A stretch of 64,000 bases of DNA from Microbacterium sp. SY138 (GTDB taxonomy: Bacteria > Actinomycetota > Actinomycetes > Actinomycetales > Microbacteriaceae), in assembly GCF_039729145.1 (NCBI RefSeq), contig NZ_CP155793.1:1922001-1986000 (forward strand), in the 5' to 3' direction. The position numbers and the translations under genes are program-made. The notes beneath the pieces were generated by a model, which saw nothing but the letters and a program-made list of their open reading frames with translations, had not been told where the DNA came from and did no database searches. Below are positions 38,966-48,005 of this stretch, piece after piece (the first letter of the stretch is position 1; each line of letters opens with the position of its first letter).

Positions 38966-39889
38966 CTAGAACAGCAGCGACGAAAGCCGATTGCGCGCCG
39001 ACACGACCCGCGGATCCTCCGCACCGATGAGCCCGAAGAGCTCGACCAGACGCTCTCGAACGGGCGTGCGCTGGTCGGACGGGAGCTGCGCGAACAGATC
39101 GAGCAGGCGACCGAAGGCGTCATCGACATGCCCGCCGGCGAGGTCGAGGTCGGCCACATCGAACTGCGCCTGGACGTCGAGCGGGCCGTCGGCCGCTGCG
39201 GCCCGTGCCGCCTGCAGATCGAGGCCCTGAACGCGGTCGAGCAGCCGCACCTGGCCGAGACCCGCGAGCGCGTCCGCGTCCCGCGGGTTCTCCGCGAGCG
39301 CCTTCTCGTACGCCGTGATCGCTGCCGCGTAGTCGCCGACCTCGATCGCCGCGAACGCCTCAGCGTGCAGCGGGGGGAGCTCCGGCTCCACGGGAGGTTC
39401 CGGGTCCGCGCCCTCCTCGCCGACCGAGAGCGATCCGGTGACACCGTTCTGCGCCGCCACCTGCAGCAGCTGCGCGAAGACGTCGCGAACCTGCTGCTCC
39501 GGCACGGCCCCGGTGAACATCGGCACCGGCTGACCGGCGATCAGGGCCACCACCATCGGGATGGACTGGGCACGGAAGCTCTGCGCGAGCTGCGGATTCG
39601 CATCCACATCGACCTTGGCGAGCAGCACGCGTCCGCCGAGCTCGCGCGTCACCTTCTCGATGATCGGGCTCAGTTGCTTGCAGGGCCCGCACCACTCCGC
39701 CCAGAGGTCGACGACGACGGGAACGGTGCGCGAGAGCTCGAGGATCTGCCCGAACGTCTCGTCGGTCGCATCCACGACGACATCGGGCAGTCCCGGGGCG
39801 GGGGCGCCCTCTGCGGGAGATGCGGGCCGGTTGCGGAGACTCGACAGGTCGACGGCACCGCGCAGGGCGGCAGGAGAGATCTCACTCAT
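38966..39889 (-). CDS. Thioredoxin-TPR protein (CnoX/YbbN-like co-chaperone)
   Basis: Cytoplasmic protein of 307 residues with a thioredoxin domain at about 40-140 and a helical TPR region after it. The active site is WCGPCK with Cys67 and Cys70, so the redox centre is complete, unlike E. coli YbbN. TPR repeats are recognisable around AFAAIEVGDYAAAITAYEKALAENPRDADALAGLG and ADLDLAGGHVDDAFGRLLDLF. The ATG overlaps the stop of the membrane-protein gene (ATGA). Likely role: redox-linked chaperone protecting proteins from oxidation. Confidence 0.92.
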   Translation of the reverse strand: MSEISPAALRGAVDLSSLRNRPASPAEGAPAPGLPDVVVDATDETFGQILELSRTVPVVVDLWAEWCGPCKQLSPIIEKVTRELGGRVLLAKVDVDANPQLAQSFRAQSIPMVVALIAGQPVPMFTGAVPEQQVRDVFAQLLQVAAQNGVTGSLSVGEEGADPEPPVEPELPPLHAEAFAAIEVGDYAAAITAYEKALAENPRDADALAGLGQVRLLDRVQGLDLQAARAAAADGPLDVQAQFDVADLDLAGGHVDDAFGRLLDLFAQLPSDQRTPVRERLVELFGLIGAEDPRVVSARNRLSSLLF

Positions 39890-41832
39890 TTGATCACCTT
39901 CACGGACAGGAGGTCCTGGTGGGCTGCCAGGAGCCGGATCTGCTCCGTCGAGCCCTTTGCCGGGACCGAGAAGAACAGCTGGAACTCGTAGGTCGTCTCG
40001 ACGCCCTTCGCGGACTCGGTCGCGTCGGTGAGGGCCTTTGCTTGTGCATTGTCGCCGAAACGGATGGAGACGTCGTCTCCCGTCGGCGTCACCGTCTCGG
40101 TGTCGGTGAGGGTGACGGCGACGATCGCGCCGCTGTCCAGAGTCGTCATCGAGATGGGGGCATCCGTCGTCGGAGCCATGTCGAAGGCGGCCTTCGACGT
40201 GTCGGCGGCGCCCTTGTCGGCGAGAGCCTGGATCACGGCCTGACGGCTGTCGGTGATCGACTTGGCGTAGGTCAGCGCCAGATCGTCGAACATGTCGTAG
40301 AACTCGCTCTGCTCCCCCTGGTCCACCACATCGGCGAAGGTCGAGGCGAGGTTCGCCGGTGGGATCGTCAGGAACGCGGAATCGGACGGAACGAGCGAGG
40401 TCCCGAGCCAGGATGCGGCGACCTCGGGAAAGACCGCGTCAGCAGACATCTCGGCGATGTTCGAGACCTTGTAGTTCGACCAGGGGTCGGCCTGCGTCAT
40501 CGTGAGGACCACCGGCGGCACCGTGTCATCCCCTGTCTTCGACAGCATCAGTACTGTGCGCGGCCACTGATCTGTCGCTTCCGGCAGCACGACCTCGACC
40601 TGATCGGTCGGGATCGCCGCGGGCGGAACGGTGTCCGGGAGCTTCGAGCGCAGAGCATACTCAGTGGTCCGCGCTGCGAGAGCGGGCCCCTCGAAGCGGG
40701 TAGCGAGCAGGTCGAGGTCGAGTGCCGCGTCGGCTTCGCTCACCGTGCCGGCGAGCGTCTTCAAGATGCGCTTGGCCTGCGCTTCGGTCACCGCAGGGGG
40801 CTTCTGGTTCTCCGGCGCGATCACCGTCGGACTCGGAGACGGAGTCGGCGAGGCGTCGCCCAGCTGCGGCCACGAGTCCGACGAGCACCCGGCGGCAAGA
40901 AGCGCCGTGAGCCCGAGAGCCGGAAGCGCGAGCATGCGACGACGGCGAGGCCGCGTCGCTGCGCGCATGGAGGTCTTCGCGTCGGGGTCCTTGCTCTCGT
41001 CCACGATCTCCGCCTCCTCGACGTCTCCGTCGGTCGGCGCCGCCGTTCCTGCGGAGGGTTCGCTGCGCGGAGTGCCGGACTCCTCGATCGCCGCGCGCTC
41101 AGACGGCGGAAGAACCGCGACGTCGATCGGTTCGGTCGCCGGGAGCGGACCCGGGCCCTTGCGCCGGGGGCCGCGACCGCGGCGCTGATGGCGGATCGCG
41201 AGCACGTAGAGGATGAGGCCGAGCAGCAGCACGATTCCCCCGGCGACCATGAGAGGTCCCGCCCACGGCGTCGAGTTGTCCAGCGGCCAGGAGACCACGA
41301 TGTCATCCGGCGCATCGGCTGTGCCGTCGTAGGCGACGAGCATGCTCGTGCCCTCGGGCAACTGCATGTTCTCGGCCGTGAGACGGTTGTCCTTGACGAA
41401 CGAGTCGAGCCAGAGATCGGATCCCCGCGGATCACGCCCCGCGGACTCCGCGTCGGCGGAGTCGCCCTCAGCGCCGTCGCTCGGAGCATCGGTCTCGCCG
41501 TCAGCGGAGGGCGCCGTGACGTGCTCGACCGCCAGATCGCCGTTCTTCTTCAGCGTGACCTGGTTGTAGTCGGAGTCGGCGAGCCAGGCCTCCATGTCGG
41601 CGGTGCGACCATAGCTGCCGAAGATCTCGCCCTCCCCCCGGACGATCAGCGTCTGCGCGCCTGGATTCGCCCGAAGCACGTCGCCGTCGATGAGGACGAA
41701 GGGTGCCGGTTCATCGATCTCGACCTGGGTCTGCTGAGTGTCCGGCCCCATGAAGATGGTGCGCTGAGCAATCCCCGCGCCGATCAGCACGGCAGCCAGC
41801 ACGAAGGCCACCACGGCCCATACGAAACGCAC
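39886..41832 (-). CDS. Large membrane protein with internal lipobox-like segment, function unknown
   Basis: A 648-residue protein I cannot assign. Predicted layout: helix 1 at about 2-23, an extracytoplasmic domain to about 190, helix 2 at 192-213, a charged cytoplasmic stretch of about 80 residues, then RPRRRR followed by a short hydrophobic run ending in LLAAGC (Cys316), which looks exactly like a lipoprotein signal, and an extracytoplasmic C-terminal domain to the end. An internal ATG at 40968 has no ribosome binding site. The start GTG 41832 is chosen because AGGAG lies seven bases upstream; GTG 41847 is the alternative. Coupled by ATGA to the thioredoxin gene. Confidence 0.82.
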   Translation of the reverse strand: MRFVWAVVAFVLAAVLIGAGIAQRTIFMGPDTQQTQVEIDEPAPFVLIDGDVLRANPGAQTLIVRGEGEIFGSYGRTADMEAWLADSDYNQVTLKKNGDLAVEHVTAPSADGETDAPSDGAEGDSADAESAGRDPRGSDLWLDSFVKDNRLTAENMQLPEGTSMLVAYDGTADAPDDIVVSWPLDNSTPWAGPLMVAGGIVLLLGLILYVLAIRHQRRGRGPRRKGPGPLPATEPIDVAVLPPSERAAIEESGTPRSEPSAGTAAPTDGDVEEAEIVDESKDPDAKTSMRAATRPRRRRMLALPALGLTALLAAGCSSDSWPQLGDASPTPSPSPTVIAPENQKPPAVTEAQAKRILKTLAGTVSEADAALDLDLLATRFEGPALAARTTEYALRSKLPDTVPPAAIPTDQVEVVLPEATDQWPRTVLMLSKTGDDTVPPVVLTMTQADPWSNYKVSNIAEMSADAVFPEVAASWLGTSLVPSDSAFLTIPPANLASTFADVVDQGEQSEFYDMFDDLALTYAKSITDSRQAVIQALADKGAADTSKAAFDMAPTTDAPISMTTLDSGAIVAVTLTDTETVTPTGDDVSIRFGDNAQAKALTDATESAKGVETTYEFQLFFSVPAKGSTEQIRLLAAHQDLLSVKVIK

Positions 41833-41887
41833 GAATAGTCTCCTCACGCATCGCCGGCACTTGCCAGCGACGCAACACTCGACATTT

Positions 41888-41894
41888 CAGACTA
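41888..41894. promoter_or_regulatory. Symmetrical -10 element between divergent membrane-protein genes
   Basis: CAGACTA reads CAGACT on the plus strand and TAGTCT on the minus strand. The minus start would be near 41882, giving a leader of about 50 bases ahead of GTG 41832. The plus start would leave about 114 bases before the AI-2E permease gene. Same arrangement as at 10366-10372. Promoter role inferred. Confidence 0.5.
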
Positions 41895-42013
41895 GCGAAA
41901 TCAGCTGTGTGTTGCCCACGAGCAGGTTCAGTGCGGGCCGGACCGGCACGTCGTCGGTGCCGAGCCGGACGCTCTGGATAGCCTTGCTGCATCCGTCCTC
42001 GAGGAGCCTCCGA

Positions 42014-43075
42014 ATGAAGATCCACAATCCCTTCCGCACCGCCCTGGTGGCGACGCTCGGCGTGGGATTGGGCATCCTGCTGATCAACAGCGTGCAGAAC
42101 CTCTCCACGGTTCTGCTCTATCTCGGCACGGCTCTCTTCCTCAGTCTCGGACTCGATCCGCTCGTCTCGTTCCTGGAGCGCCGGCGTCTCCCCCGATGGC
42201 TCGCTGTCATCGTCACGATCCTCGCGGTGCTCGGCATCTTCGTCGGCATCGTGCTCATCGTCCTTCCCGTGCTGGTCGACCAGATCTCCCAGCTGATCGC
42301 CCAGATCACGGCGATCGTGCAACGCGGTACCGCGATCGACGACCTCAAGCAGTGGATGACGGACGCGTTCCCCAACCTGAGGGTCGATGATGTCTTCACC
42401 TACGTCGAGGACTGGCTCACCACGAACCTGACCGAGATCGGCGGCTCCATCGGCCAAGGGTTCCTCGTGGCGAGTGGCGCCGTGCTCAGCGGCCTGTTCG
42501 GTGCGTTCATCGTCCTCATCCTGACGATCTATCTCACGGCTTCCACGCCGTCCCTCAAACGGGCGGTCTACCAGTTGGCTCCGGCGTCGAAACGAGACAG
42601 GTTCATCGACCTGTCCGAACAGATCACGGATTCGGTCGGCTATTACGTCATGGGGCAGGTGACGCAGGGTGTGATCAACGGCGTGCTCAGCGCGATCTTC
42701 CTGTCGATCATCCAAGCGCCGTTCCCCGCCGTCCTCGCGGTGATCGCGTTCTTCTTCTCCCTGATCCCGCTCGTCGGCACCCTGACCGGCTCCACGATCA
42801 TCGTGCTGGTGTGTCTCATCCCCGGACTGGGCTCTCCGGCGACCGCGATCGCCGCTGCGATCTACTACCTGATCTACATGCAGATCGAGGCCTACATCAT
42901 CTCGCCGCGCATCATGAGTCGTGCGGTCTCGGTACCGGGGGCGGTCGTCGTGGTCGCGGCACTCGCCGGAGGAAGCCTTCTCGGTCTGCTGGGCGCGCTG
43001 ATCGCCATCCCGGTCGCCGCGAGCATCCTGATCATCTACCGGCAGGTGCTCATCCCGCGGATGAACGAGCTCTGA
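42014..43075 (+). CDS. AI-2E family transporter (UPF0118 permease)
   Basis: Polytopic membrane protein of 353 residues with about eight helices. An N-terminal pair is followed by a large soluble region (about 95-150) and a cluster of C-terminal helices with PLVGTLTGSTIIVL and the end GLLGALIAIPVAASILIIYRQVL, typical of the family. Known members export autoinducer-2 or act as Na+/H+ antiporters; which applies here is unknown. The ATG has GAGGAG at about eight bases. An upstream extension is open but lacks hydrophobic or conserved sequence. Confidence 0.9.
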   Translation: MKIHNPFRTALVATLGVGLGILLINSVQNLSTVLLYLGTALFLSLGLDPLVSFLERRRLPRWLAVIVTILAVLGIFVGIVLIVLPVLVDQISQLIAQITAIVQRGTAIDDLKQWMTDAFPNLRVDDVFTYVEDWLTTNLTEIGGSIGQGFLVASGAVLSGLFGAFIVLILTIYLTASTPSLKRAVYQLAPASKRDRFIDLSEQITDSVGYYVMGQVTQGVINGVLSAIFLSIIQAPFPAVLAVIAFFFSLIPLVGTLTGSTIIVLVCLIPGLGSPATAIAAAIYYLIYMQIEAYIISPRIMSRAVSVPGAVVVVAALAGGSLLGLLGALIAIPVAASILIIYRQVLIPRMNEL

Positions 43076-43087
43076 ACCCGCTGCGCG

Positions 43088-43810
43088 TCAGTCGTCGGTC
43101 GGCCAGTGCGTGGCGAGAGGCAGTGCCGCAGGATTGACCGCGGCCACGATCTCCGTCAGCACGCGTCGCGTCTGGGTCTCGCCCACCCAGAGGTGCTTAC
43201 CCCCGTCCACCGCGATCAGTTGTGCGTGCGGGATCGCAGCGAACCTCTCGCGGGCCTCGGCGGGGCGCAGGTAGTCATCCAGCTCCGGTACCAGGACGAC
43301 CACGCGTCGGTCGATCGTCGCCCACGCGGCGACCTCTTCCGGTGTCGCGCGGTGCAAGGGCGGCGAAAGGAGGATGATCCCCTCGATGTCGTGCTGCCGA
43401 CCGTACTTCAACGCGAGTTCCGTGCCGAAGGACCATCCCAGCAGCCAGGGTCGAGGCAGAGCGCGTTCACGCACGAAGTCCATCGCCGCGGCGACGTCGA
43501 ACTGTTCGGACGCCCCGCCGTCGAAAGATCCGTCACTGGTCCCACGAGGTGATGCGGTCCCCCTCGTGTTGAATCGCAGCACGGCCAGATCCGCCAGAGC
43601 GGGCAGACGTGCAGCCGCTTTGCGGATGATGTGCGAATCCATGAACCCGCCGGCCGTAGGCAGGGGATGAAGCGTCACGAGAGTCGCGACAGGAGTCGTG
43701 GTCTCCGGCACGGCGAGCTCTCCGACCAACGTGAGACCGTCGGCGGTCTTCAGCTCGATGTCTTCGCGTCGCGCCGGAAGCTCCAGTGGTCCTCGGATCT
43801 CGATGCTCAT
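43088..43810 (-). CDS. Alpha/beta hydrolase
   Basis: A 240-residue soluble hydrolase. LVTLHPLPTAGGFMDS supplies the oxyanion-hole strand (HPLP in place of HGxG), the nucleophile elbow is LGWSFGTEL with Ser at the centre, LVPELDDYLRP holds the acid and DGGKHLWVGE the catalytic histidine. The pattern matches the dienelactone-hydrolase/KANL3-Tex30-like group acting on unknown esters. The ATG overlaps the stop of the zinc-ribbon gene (ATGA) and TTGGAGG lies five bases upstream. Convergent with the AI-2E permease gene. Confidence 0.87.
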   Translation of the reverse strand: MSIEIRGPLELPARREDIELKTADGLTLVGELAVPETTTPVATLVTLHPLPTAGGFMDSHIIRKAAARLPALADLAVLRFNTRGTASPRGTSDGSFDGGASEQFDVAAAMDFVRERALPRPWLLGWSFGTELALKYGRQHDIEGIILLSPPLHRATPEEVAAWATIDRRVVVLVPELDDYLRPAEARERFAAIPHAQLIAVDGGKHLWVGETQTRRVLTEIVAAVNPAALPLATHWPTDD

Positions 43811-44094
43811 GCAAGCCTCCAACAGTGTGTGTGCCAGTGTCGCCGTGCGGCGAGGTCAGCCGCGTCGCCGAGCACGCCGTCCGCGCGCCAGGCGACGAGA
43901 TGAGCGGTTCCGGCGACGATCGATCGACCGCAGCCCGGGCAGAGATAGTCCTTCTGCGCCTGCGCCCCGGAAACCGGTTGCACGGTCCACTCACCGCCGC
44001 GGCGGGTCTCGGTACGCTTCCAGCCCGCGAGGAGGCGATCGAAGGAGTCCTCGGGGTCAGGGCGCTCCGAAGGACGTCTGCGAGAGCGGGGCAT
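43807..44094 (-). CDS. Small zinc-ribbon-like protein
   Basis: A 95-residue basic protein. LCPGCGRSI and a C-terminal RRHWHTHCW give a CxxC plus H/C set that should bind one zinc ion, in an HNH-like or zinc-ribbon arrangement. Databases usually label such proteins ATP/GTP-binding without evidence, and I see no P-loop. N-terminal 35 residues are arginine rich and may bind nucleic acid. Coupled by ATGA to the downstream hydrolase and nine bases after the transglycosylase-like gene. Confidence 0.78.
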   Translation of the reverse strand: MPRSRRRPSERPDPEDSFDRLLAGWKRTETRRGGEWTVQPVSGAQAQKDYLCPGCGRSIVAGTAHLVAWRADGVLGDAADLAARRHWHTHCWRLA

Positions 44095-44103
44095 ACTGCC
44101 TGC

Positions 44104-44778
44104 TCACCACCAGTGGTTGTTGACCCAGAAGTTGTACGCACCGGCCCAGCTGCCGTAGCGGCCGGTGGCGTATCCGGTCGCCCAGCGAAGGTTGTCGACC
44201 GGGTTGTAGCCGTTGCCGGGCACCTTGCTGCATGGCAGCGCCTGCACCAGACCGCAGGCACCGGAGGACTTGTTCGTGGCGTTCGGGTTCCAACCGCTCT
44301 CGCGGGACACGACGTAGTCGACGTACTGCCAGTCGCTCTGCGCGATGCCGGCTGCCGCCATCCACTCTGCAGGAGCACCGCCTCCCGTGTACGGAGGAAG
44401 GCTACCTCCGGAAGACTTTCCGGAGGATCCCCCACGGGGTGCTGCAGCCACGGTCGGGACCGGAGCCGGCTTCGGCTTCACATAGACCTCGAATCCTCCG
44501 CGCACGACGGGTGCGATCTCGGCACCTTCGACGGTGACGGTGAGGTTCTGAGTGTCCGCGAGCGCAAGCGAATAGGCGGAGTCCGGCGACTCCTCAGGGG
44601 CGGGTGCGGCCAATGCCACCCCGGTCGGTGCGACCAATGCACCGGCGAAACCCACGACGGCGAGGGCACTGAAGACCCCGACGACACCACGGCTGCGAGA
44701 CCAGCGTCGTGTGCCCGTGCGCGCCAAACGAGCCTTCACCGCGGGCACCGGCGAGAGGTCGTTTCTTTCGAGATTCAT
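44104..44778 (-). CDS. Secreted lytic-transglycosylase-like protein
   Basis: A 225-residue wall-acting protein. A basic N-terminus is followed by a signal helix (GVVGVFSALAVVGFAGALVAP) with an Ala-rich cleavage region, a stretch with G5-like strands (LTVTVEGAEIAPVVRG), a Gly/Ser/Pro linker, and a C-terminal SLT/Rpf-like domain containing SRESGWNPNATN (catalytic Glu) and ending NFWVNNHWW. Probable substrate is peptidoglycan glycan chains. Start uncertain: an in-frame GTG 18 bases upstream is an alternative, and TAGACT lies about 28 bases before ATG 44778, so a short leader is likely. Confidence 0.85.
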   Translation of the reverse strand: MNLERNDLSPVPAVKARLARTGTRRWSRSRGVVGVFSALAVVGFAGALVAPTGVALAAPAPEESPDSAYSLALADTQNLTVTVEGAEIAPVVRGGFEVYVKPKPAPVPTVAAAPRGGSSGKSSGGSLPPYTGGGAPAEWMAAAGIAQSDWQYVDYVVSRESGWNPNATNKSSGACGLVQALPCSKVPGNGYNPVDNLRWATGYATGRYGSWAGAYNFWVNNHWW

Positions 44779-44844
44779 GTCGTTTCGGGAGTTCACGATG
44801 AGGGACAGTCTACGCAAGAGTGCCTGGATCGACCATCAGGAACC

Positions 44845-45423
44845 TCAGCGAACGGCGAGAATCACGTCGATCGTGGCGTCCAGAAGGGCATCCACCTGCT
44901 CCTCGCGGTATCCCCCACGCTGCATCCGAAACGCCGCCGAGCGCAACTGCTCGGCAGTCAGCGCATCGCCGTCACGGAGATACCGCACGATACGCGTCGA
45001 CACATGATCGACCTCATCGAGACGGTACCCGAAGGTGAGCACCCCGGTACGGGCGAAGCGGTGGCGCCGTGGTCGCGCCAGGTGATCCAGGATCACCTGC
45101 GCGTCTGCTCTGGCCTGCTCCACCCAGGCACCTGCTCCCGCGGATCGCACCGCGCGTTCGCGTTCTCGAGCGGCGAAGGCGTCTTCGACACGGCCGAGCG
45201 CCGCGTCGACATCCGCGACGACGTATCCGTTCTTCACCAGCGGGAAGGAGGCCGTCCGCACATCGTCCGCGCTGAGTTCATCGCGGCCCGCCTCGAACGC
45301 GCGGCGGGCAGATGCGAGGAACGTGTCGACGGCTGCCCGGTGATAGCCACGCACCCGACCTGAGGTGAGTGCGAATGCCGGCGGCGTCGATTCCGCCTGT
45401 TCGTCGAGCTGATCTTCGTTCAT
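44845..45423 (-). CDS. DivIVA-domain-like protein
   Basis: A soluble 192-residue protein with the DivIVA-type short motif repeated three times: RVRGYHRAAVDTFLASA, KNGYVVADVDAALGRVEDAF and RGGYREEQVDALLDATID. This is the GY..xxVD.hL pattern of the DivIVA N-terminal helix pair, without a long coiled coil. It may sense membrane curvature or serve as a scaffold at poles or septa, but no function is established. The ATG shares one base with the cdsA stop (TGATG), linking it to phospholipid synthesis. Confidence 0.78.
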   Translation of the reverse strand: MNEDQLDEQAESTPPAFALTSGRVRGYHRAAVDTFLASARRAFEAGRDELSADDVRTASFPLVKNGYVVADVDAALGRVEDAFAARERERAVRSAGAGAWVEQARADAQVILDHLARPRRHRFARTGVLTFGYRLDEVDHVSTRIVRYLRDGDALTAEQLRSAAFRMQRGGYREEQVDALLDATIDVILAVR

Positions 45424-46568
45424 CACAGAACCACCCAAGGAGAGAAGAGGAAATACAGGCAGAGCGCCGGGATCGTCGAGGGCAGAATGCTGTCGAGTCG
45501 ATCGAGCAGCCCTCCGTGCCCGGGGAGCCAGGAGCTCATGTCCTTGATGCCGAGGTCGCGCTTGAGCATCGATTCACCAAGGTCCCCCAGTGTCGCGGAG
45601 AGCAGGATCGACGCGCCGAAGATCACGCCGCACCACCACGGCAGCTCCAGGAGGAAGATCGCGAGCAGCACCCCCGCAGCGAGCGAGGCGATGACGGCGC
45701 CGCCGAAACCCTCCCAGGTCTTCTTCGGGCTGATCTTCGGAGCCATCGGGTGACGGCCGAAGGCGAGACCGGCGGCGTACGCGCCCGTGTCGGCCGCTAC
45801 GGCGATCGCGATGAAGCTGAGGACCCACCATTGACCGCCCTCCTGCTTGAGGAGGATGAGCGCGATCCCCGCGAGGAAGGGGACGTAGACCTGCACGAAC
45901 CCGCTCGTGACGGCGTCGGCGAGGACGTCCCCGTAGGTGCGGCCGTCCTTCTCCACCATCTGCGCGATGAGCCGCCACACGATGACGAACGCGACGGACA
46001 CGAAGAGCATCACCCAGCACAACCACGGCTCGGCGAAGTACGCCGAGAGCACGAGGAACGCGGCGGCGATCAGCTGGGGGACCACGTCGACGCGACGACC
46101 CGAGCTCCGCAGAGCTCGGGAGAGCTCGTAGACCCCGAGCAAGGCGGCCGCGAGAGCGAACGGGACGAAGAGCACCTTGAGGAAGAGCAGCGATCCCAGG
46201 AGCGCGGCGCCGAAGGCGAGACCGATCAGGATGGCGAGGACGAGATCGCGACCCGTGCGCTCTTTGATACGTTCGTTCGCCTGGTCGAGCTGGTCGCGTG
46301 CATGGGAGACATGGCTGCCGAGTTCATCCCGTGCCGCGCGCCACTGTTCCCGGATAGCGTTGTGATCCGCCGTGTCCAGCGGACCGACGCCGCCCGAGGG
46401 CGCGCCCTCCGAAGCTGCGGGAAGCGGTGGGCGCGGAGGGACGGCAGCCGCGTCGAAAGACGGGAACGCGGCGTCAACGAGCGGGACGCCGTCGGATGGG
46501 GTCTTCCCGTTCCCGCCGTGACGCGTGAACGGCCCATCGTCGTCGGCATCTCGCGTTTCGTCAGACAT
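45423..46568 (-). CDS. cdsA: Phosphatidate cytidylyltransferase
   Basis: Makes CDP-diacylglycerol from phosphatidate and CTP. At 381 residues it is longer than the usual 270-300 because of a hydrophilic N-terminal extension of about 110 residues (Pro/Ala-rich, then HVSHARDQLDQANERIKE). About eight membrane helices follow. PKKTWEGFGGAV and SMLKRDLGIKDMSSWLPGHG with LLDRLDSIL form the CDP-alcohol signature. The upstream frr stop is five bases away, and the downstream DivIVA-like gene overlaps by one base. Part of the pyrH-frr-cdsA order usual in bacteria. Confidence 0.95.
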   Translation of the reverse strand: MSDETRDADDDGPFTRHGGNGKTPSDGVPLVDAAFPSFDAAAVPPRPPLPAASEGAPSGGVGPLDTADHNAIREQWRAARDELGSHVSHARDQLDQANERIKERTGRDLVLAILIGLAFGAALLGSLLFLKVLFVPFALAAALLGVYELSRALRSSGRRVDVVPQLIAAAFLVLSAYFAEPWLCWVMLFVSVAFVIVWRLIAQMVEKDGRTYGDVLADAVTSGFVQVYVPFLAGIALILLKQEGGQWWVLSFIAIAVAADTGAYAAGLAFGRHPMAPKISPKKTWEGFGGAVIASLAAGVLLAIFLLELPWWCGVIFGASILLSATLGDLGESMLKRDLGIKDMSSWLPGHGGLLDRLDSILPSTIPALCLYFLFSPWVVL

Positions 46569-46573
46569 CCCGA

Positions 46574-47128
46574 CTACACCTCGAGGAGTTCTGCCTCTTT
46601 GCGCTTCAGCGCGTCATCGATGAGCTCGACGTGCTGACGTGTCAGGACGTCGAGCTCCTTCTCTCCGCGCGCGATCTCGTCCTCACCGAGCTCGCTCTTG
46701 AGGGCATCAAGCTCGTCCTTGGCCTTGCGACGGATACCACGGACGTGGACCTTCGCGTCCTCGGCCTTGGTCTTGACGAGCTTGACGTACTCCTTGCGGC
46801 GCTCGGCCGTGAGCTCCGGCATCGTCACGCGAACGAGGTTGCCGTCGTTCGTCGGGTTGGCTCCGAGGTTGGGCATGTCACGGATCGCCTGTTCGATCGC
46901 CTTCAGCGCCGACTTGTCGTACGGCGTGATGATGAGCGTGCGAGCTTCCTGGTTCGCCAGGGAGGCGAGCTGGGCGATCGGCGTGGGAGTGCCGTAGTAG
47001 TCCACGAGGACCTTCTGGAACATCTGCGGGTTCGCACGACCGGTGCGCACCGTGGAGAAGTCCTCCTTGGCAGCTTCGACCGCCCGGTTCATGCGAGTGG
47101 TGGTTTCAGCGAGGACGTCCGCGATCAC
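46574..47128 (-). CDS. frr: Ribosome recycling factor
   Basis: Splits post-termination ribosomes together with EF-G. The 184-residue protein is standard length. It has [33 protein letters not shown]-like sequence, [20 protein letters not shown] and the long C-terminal helices ([31 protein letters not shown]). The start is GTG with AGGAG five bases upstream; the more upstream ATG is not preceded by a site. TAGAAT at 47159-47164 gives a leader of about 24 bases, so frr can be expressed separately from pyrH. Confidence 0.97.
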   Translation of the reverse strand: MIADVLAETTTRMNRAVEAAKEDFSTVRTGRANPQMFQKVLVDYYGTPTPIAQLASLANQEARTLIITPYDKSALKAIEQAIRDMPNLGANPTNDGNLVRVTMPELTAERRKEYVKLVKTKAEDAKVHVRGIRRKAKDELDALKSELGEDEIARGEKELDVLTRQHVELIDDALKRKEAELLEV

Positions 47129-47158
47129 GGTGACTCCTATCGTCGGGGTGTTCTGCAA

Positions 47159-47164
47159 ATTCTA
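47159..47164 (-). promoter_or_regulatory. -10 element upstream of frr
   Basis: TAGAAT on the minus strand between pyrH and frr, a close match to the vegetative -10, about 30 bases before the frr GTG. No convincing -35 is visible. Confidence 0.5.
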
Positions 47165-47196
47165 TCGGGCGAAGTCGTCTCCGCCGTGTCACACGC

Positions 47197-47913
47197 TCAG
47201 GCGGTGACGAGGGTTCCGATCGGCTCGCCGAGGAGCGCACGGGTCACGTTCCCGGCGGGCTCCATGCCGAACACGCGCATGTCCATGCTGTTGTCCATGC
47301 ACAGGCTGAAGGCGGTCGAGTCGACGACCTTGAGACCACGCTGGAGCGCATCGCGATAGGTGACGCGCTCGATGCGCTCCGCGTCGGCATGCTTGTTGGG
47401 GTCGGCGGTGTAGATGGCGTCGACGCCGTTCTTGGCGACGAGGACCTCGTCCGCGCCGATCTCGAGCGCACGCTGTGCCGCGACGGTGTCAGTGGAGAAG
47501 TACGGGAGGCCGGCCCCGGCACCGAAGATGACGACCCGCCCCTTCTCGAGATGACGCTCAGCCCGACGCGGAATGTACGGCTCGGCGACCTGGGTCATCG
47601 AGATGGCGGACTGCACACGGGTGGCGGCCCCGGCCTGCTCGAGGAAATCCTGCAGGGCGAGCGCGTTCATGACCGTGCCGAGCATGCCCATGTAGTCGGC
47701 GCGACCGCGGTCCATGCCTCGCTGGCTCAGTTCTGCGCCGCGGAAGAAGTTGCCCCCGCCGACGACGATCGCGACCTCGACACGGTCCACCGCAGCAGCG
47801 ATGTCACGGGCGATCTGCGAGACCACGTCGGGGCTGACACCCAGCTGTCCCGCTCCGAATGCCTCTCCGGAGAGCTTGAGAAGGACGCGTCGGCGTCCGG
47901 TGCGTTCAGTCAT
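47197..47913 (-). CDS. pyrH: UMP kinase
   Basis: Phosphorylates UMP to UDP in pyrimidine synthesis as a hexamer. The 238 residues contain [11 protein letters not shown] at the N-terminus, [34 protein letters not shown] and [30 protein letters not shown], all typical of bacterial PyrH. The ATG has GAGAGGA about nine bases upstream. It is separated from tsf by a strong terminator, so it probably has its own promoter, and is followed by frr and cdsA. Confidence 0.97.
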   Translation of the reverse strand: MTERTGRRRVLLKLSGEAFGAGQLGVSPDVVSQIARDIAAAVDRVEVAIVVGGGNFFRGAELSQRGMDRGRADYMGMLGTVMNALALQDFLEQAGAATRVQSAISMTQVAEPYIPRRAERHLEKGRVVIFGAGAGLPYFSTDTVAAQRALEIGADEVLVAKNGVDAIYTADPNKHADAERIERVTYRDALQRGLKVVDSTAFSLCMDNSMDMRVFGMEPAGNVTRALLGEPIGTLVTA

Positions 47914-47963
47914 GGGTGGGTGTCCTCTCGTCCCGATTCAAGATAGTGCCTCGTGGGCATGAA

Positions 47964-47998
47964 GAAGGGGTTCGGATCTTGGCGATCCGAACCCCTTC
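47964..47998 (-). terminator. Terminator of the rpsB-tsf operon
   Basis: Perfect 15-bp stem (47964-47978 with 47984-47998), five-base loop, seven bases beyond the tsf stop and followed by TTCTTC on the minus strand. Confidence 0.88.
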
Positions 47999-48005
47999 GA
48001 CGGTG

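Noticed and set aside
39886..40968. A separate lipoprotein gene starting at the internal ATG 40968
   Set aside because: The bases before the ATG are pyrimidine-rich with no ribosome binding site or -10, and the upstream frame is continuous and coding. Kept as a possible fusion, not a separate gene.
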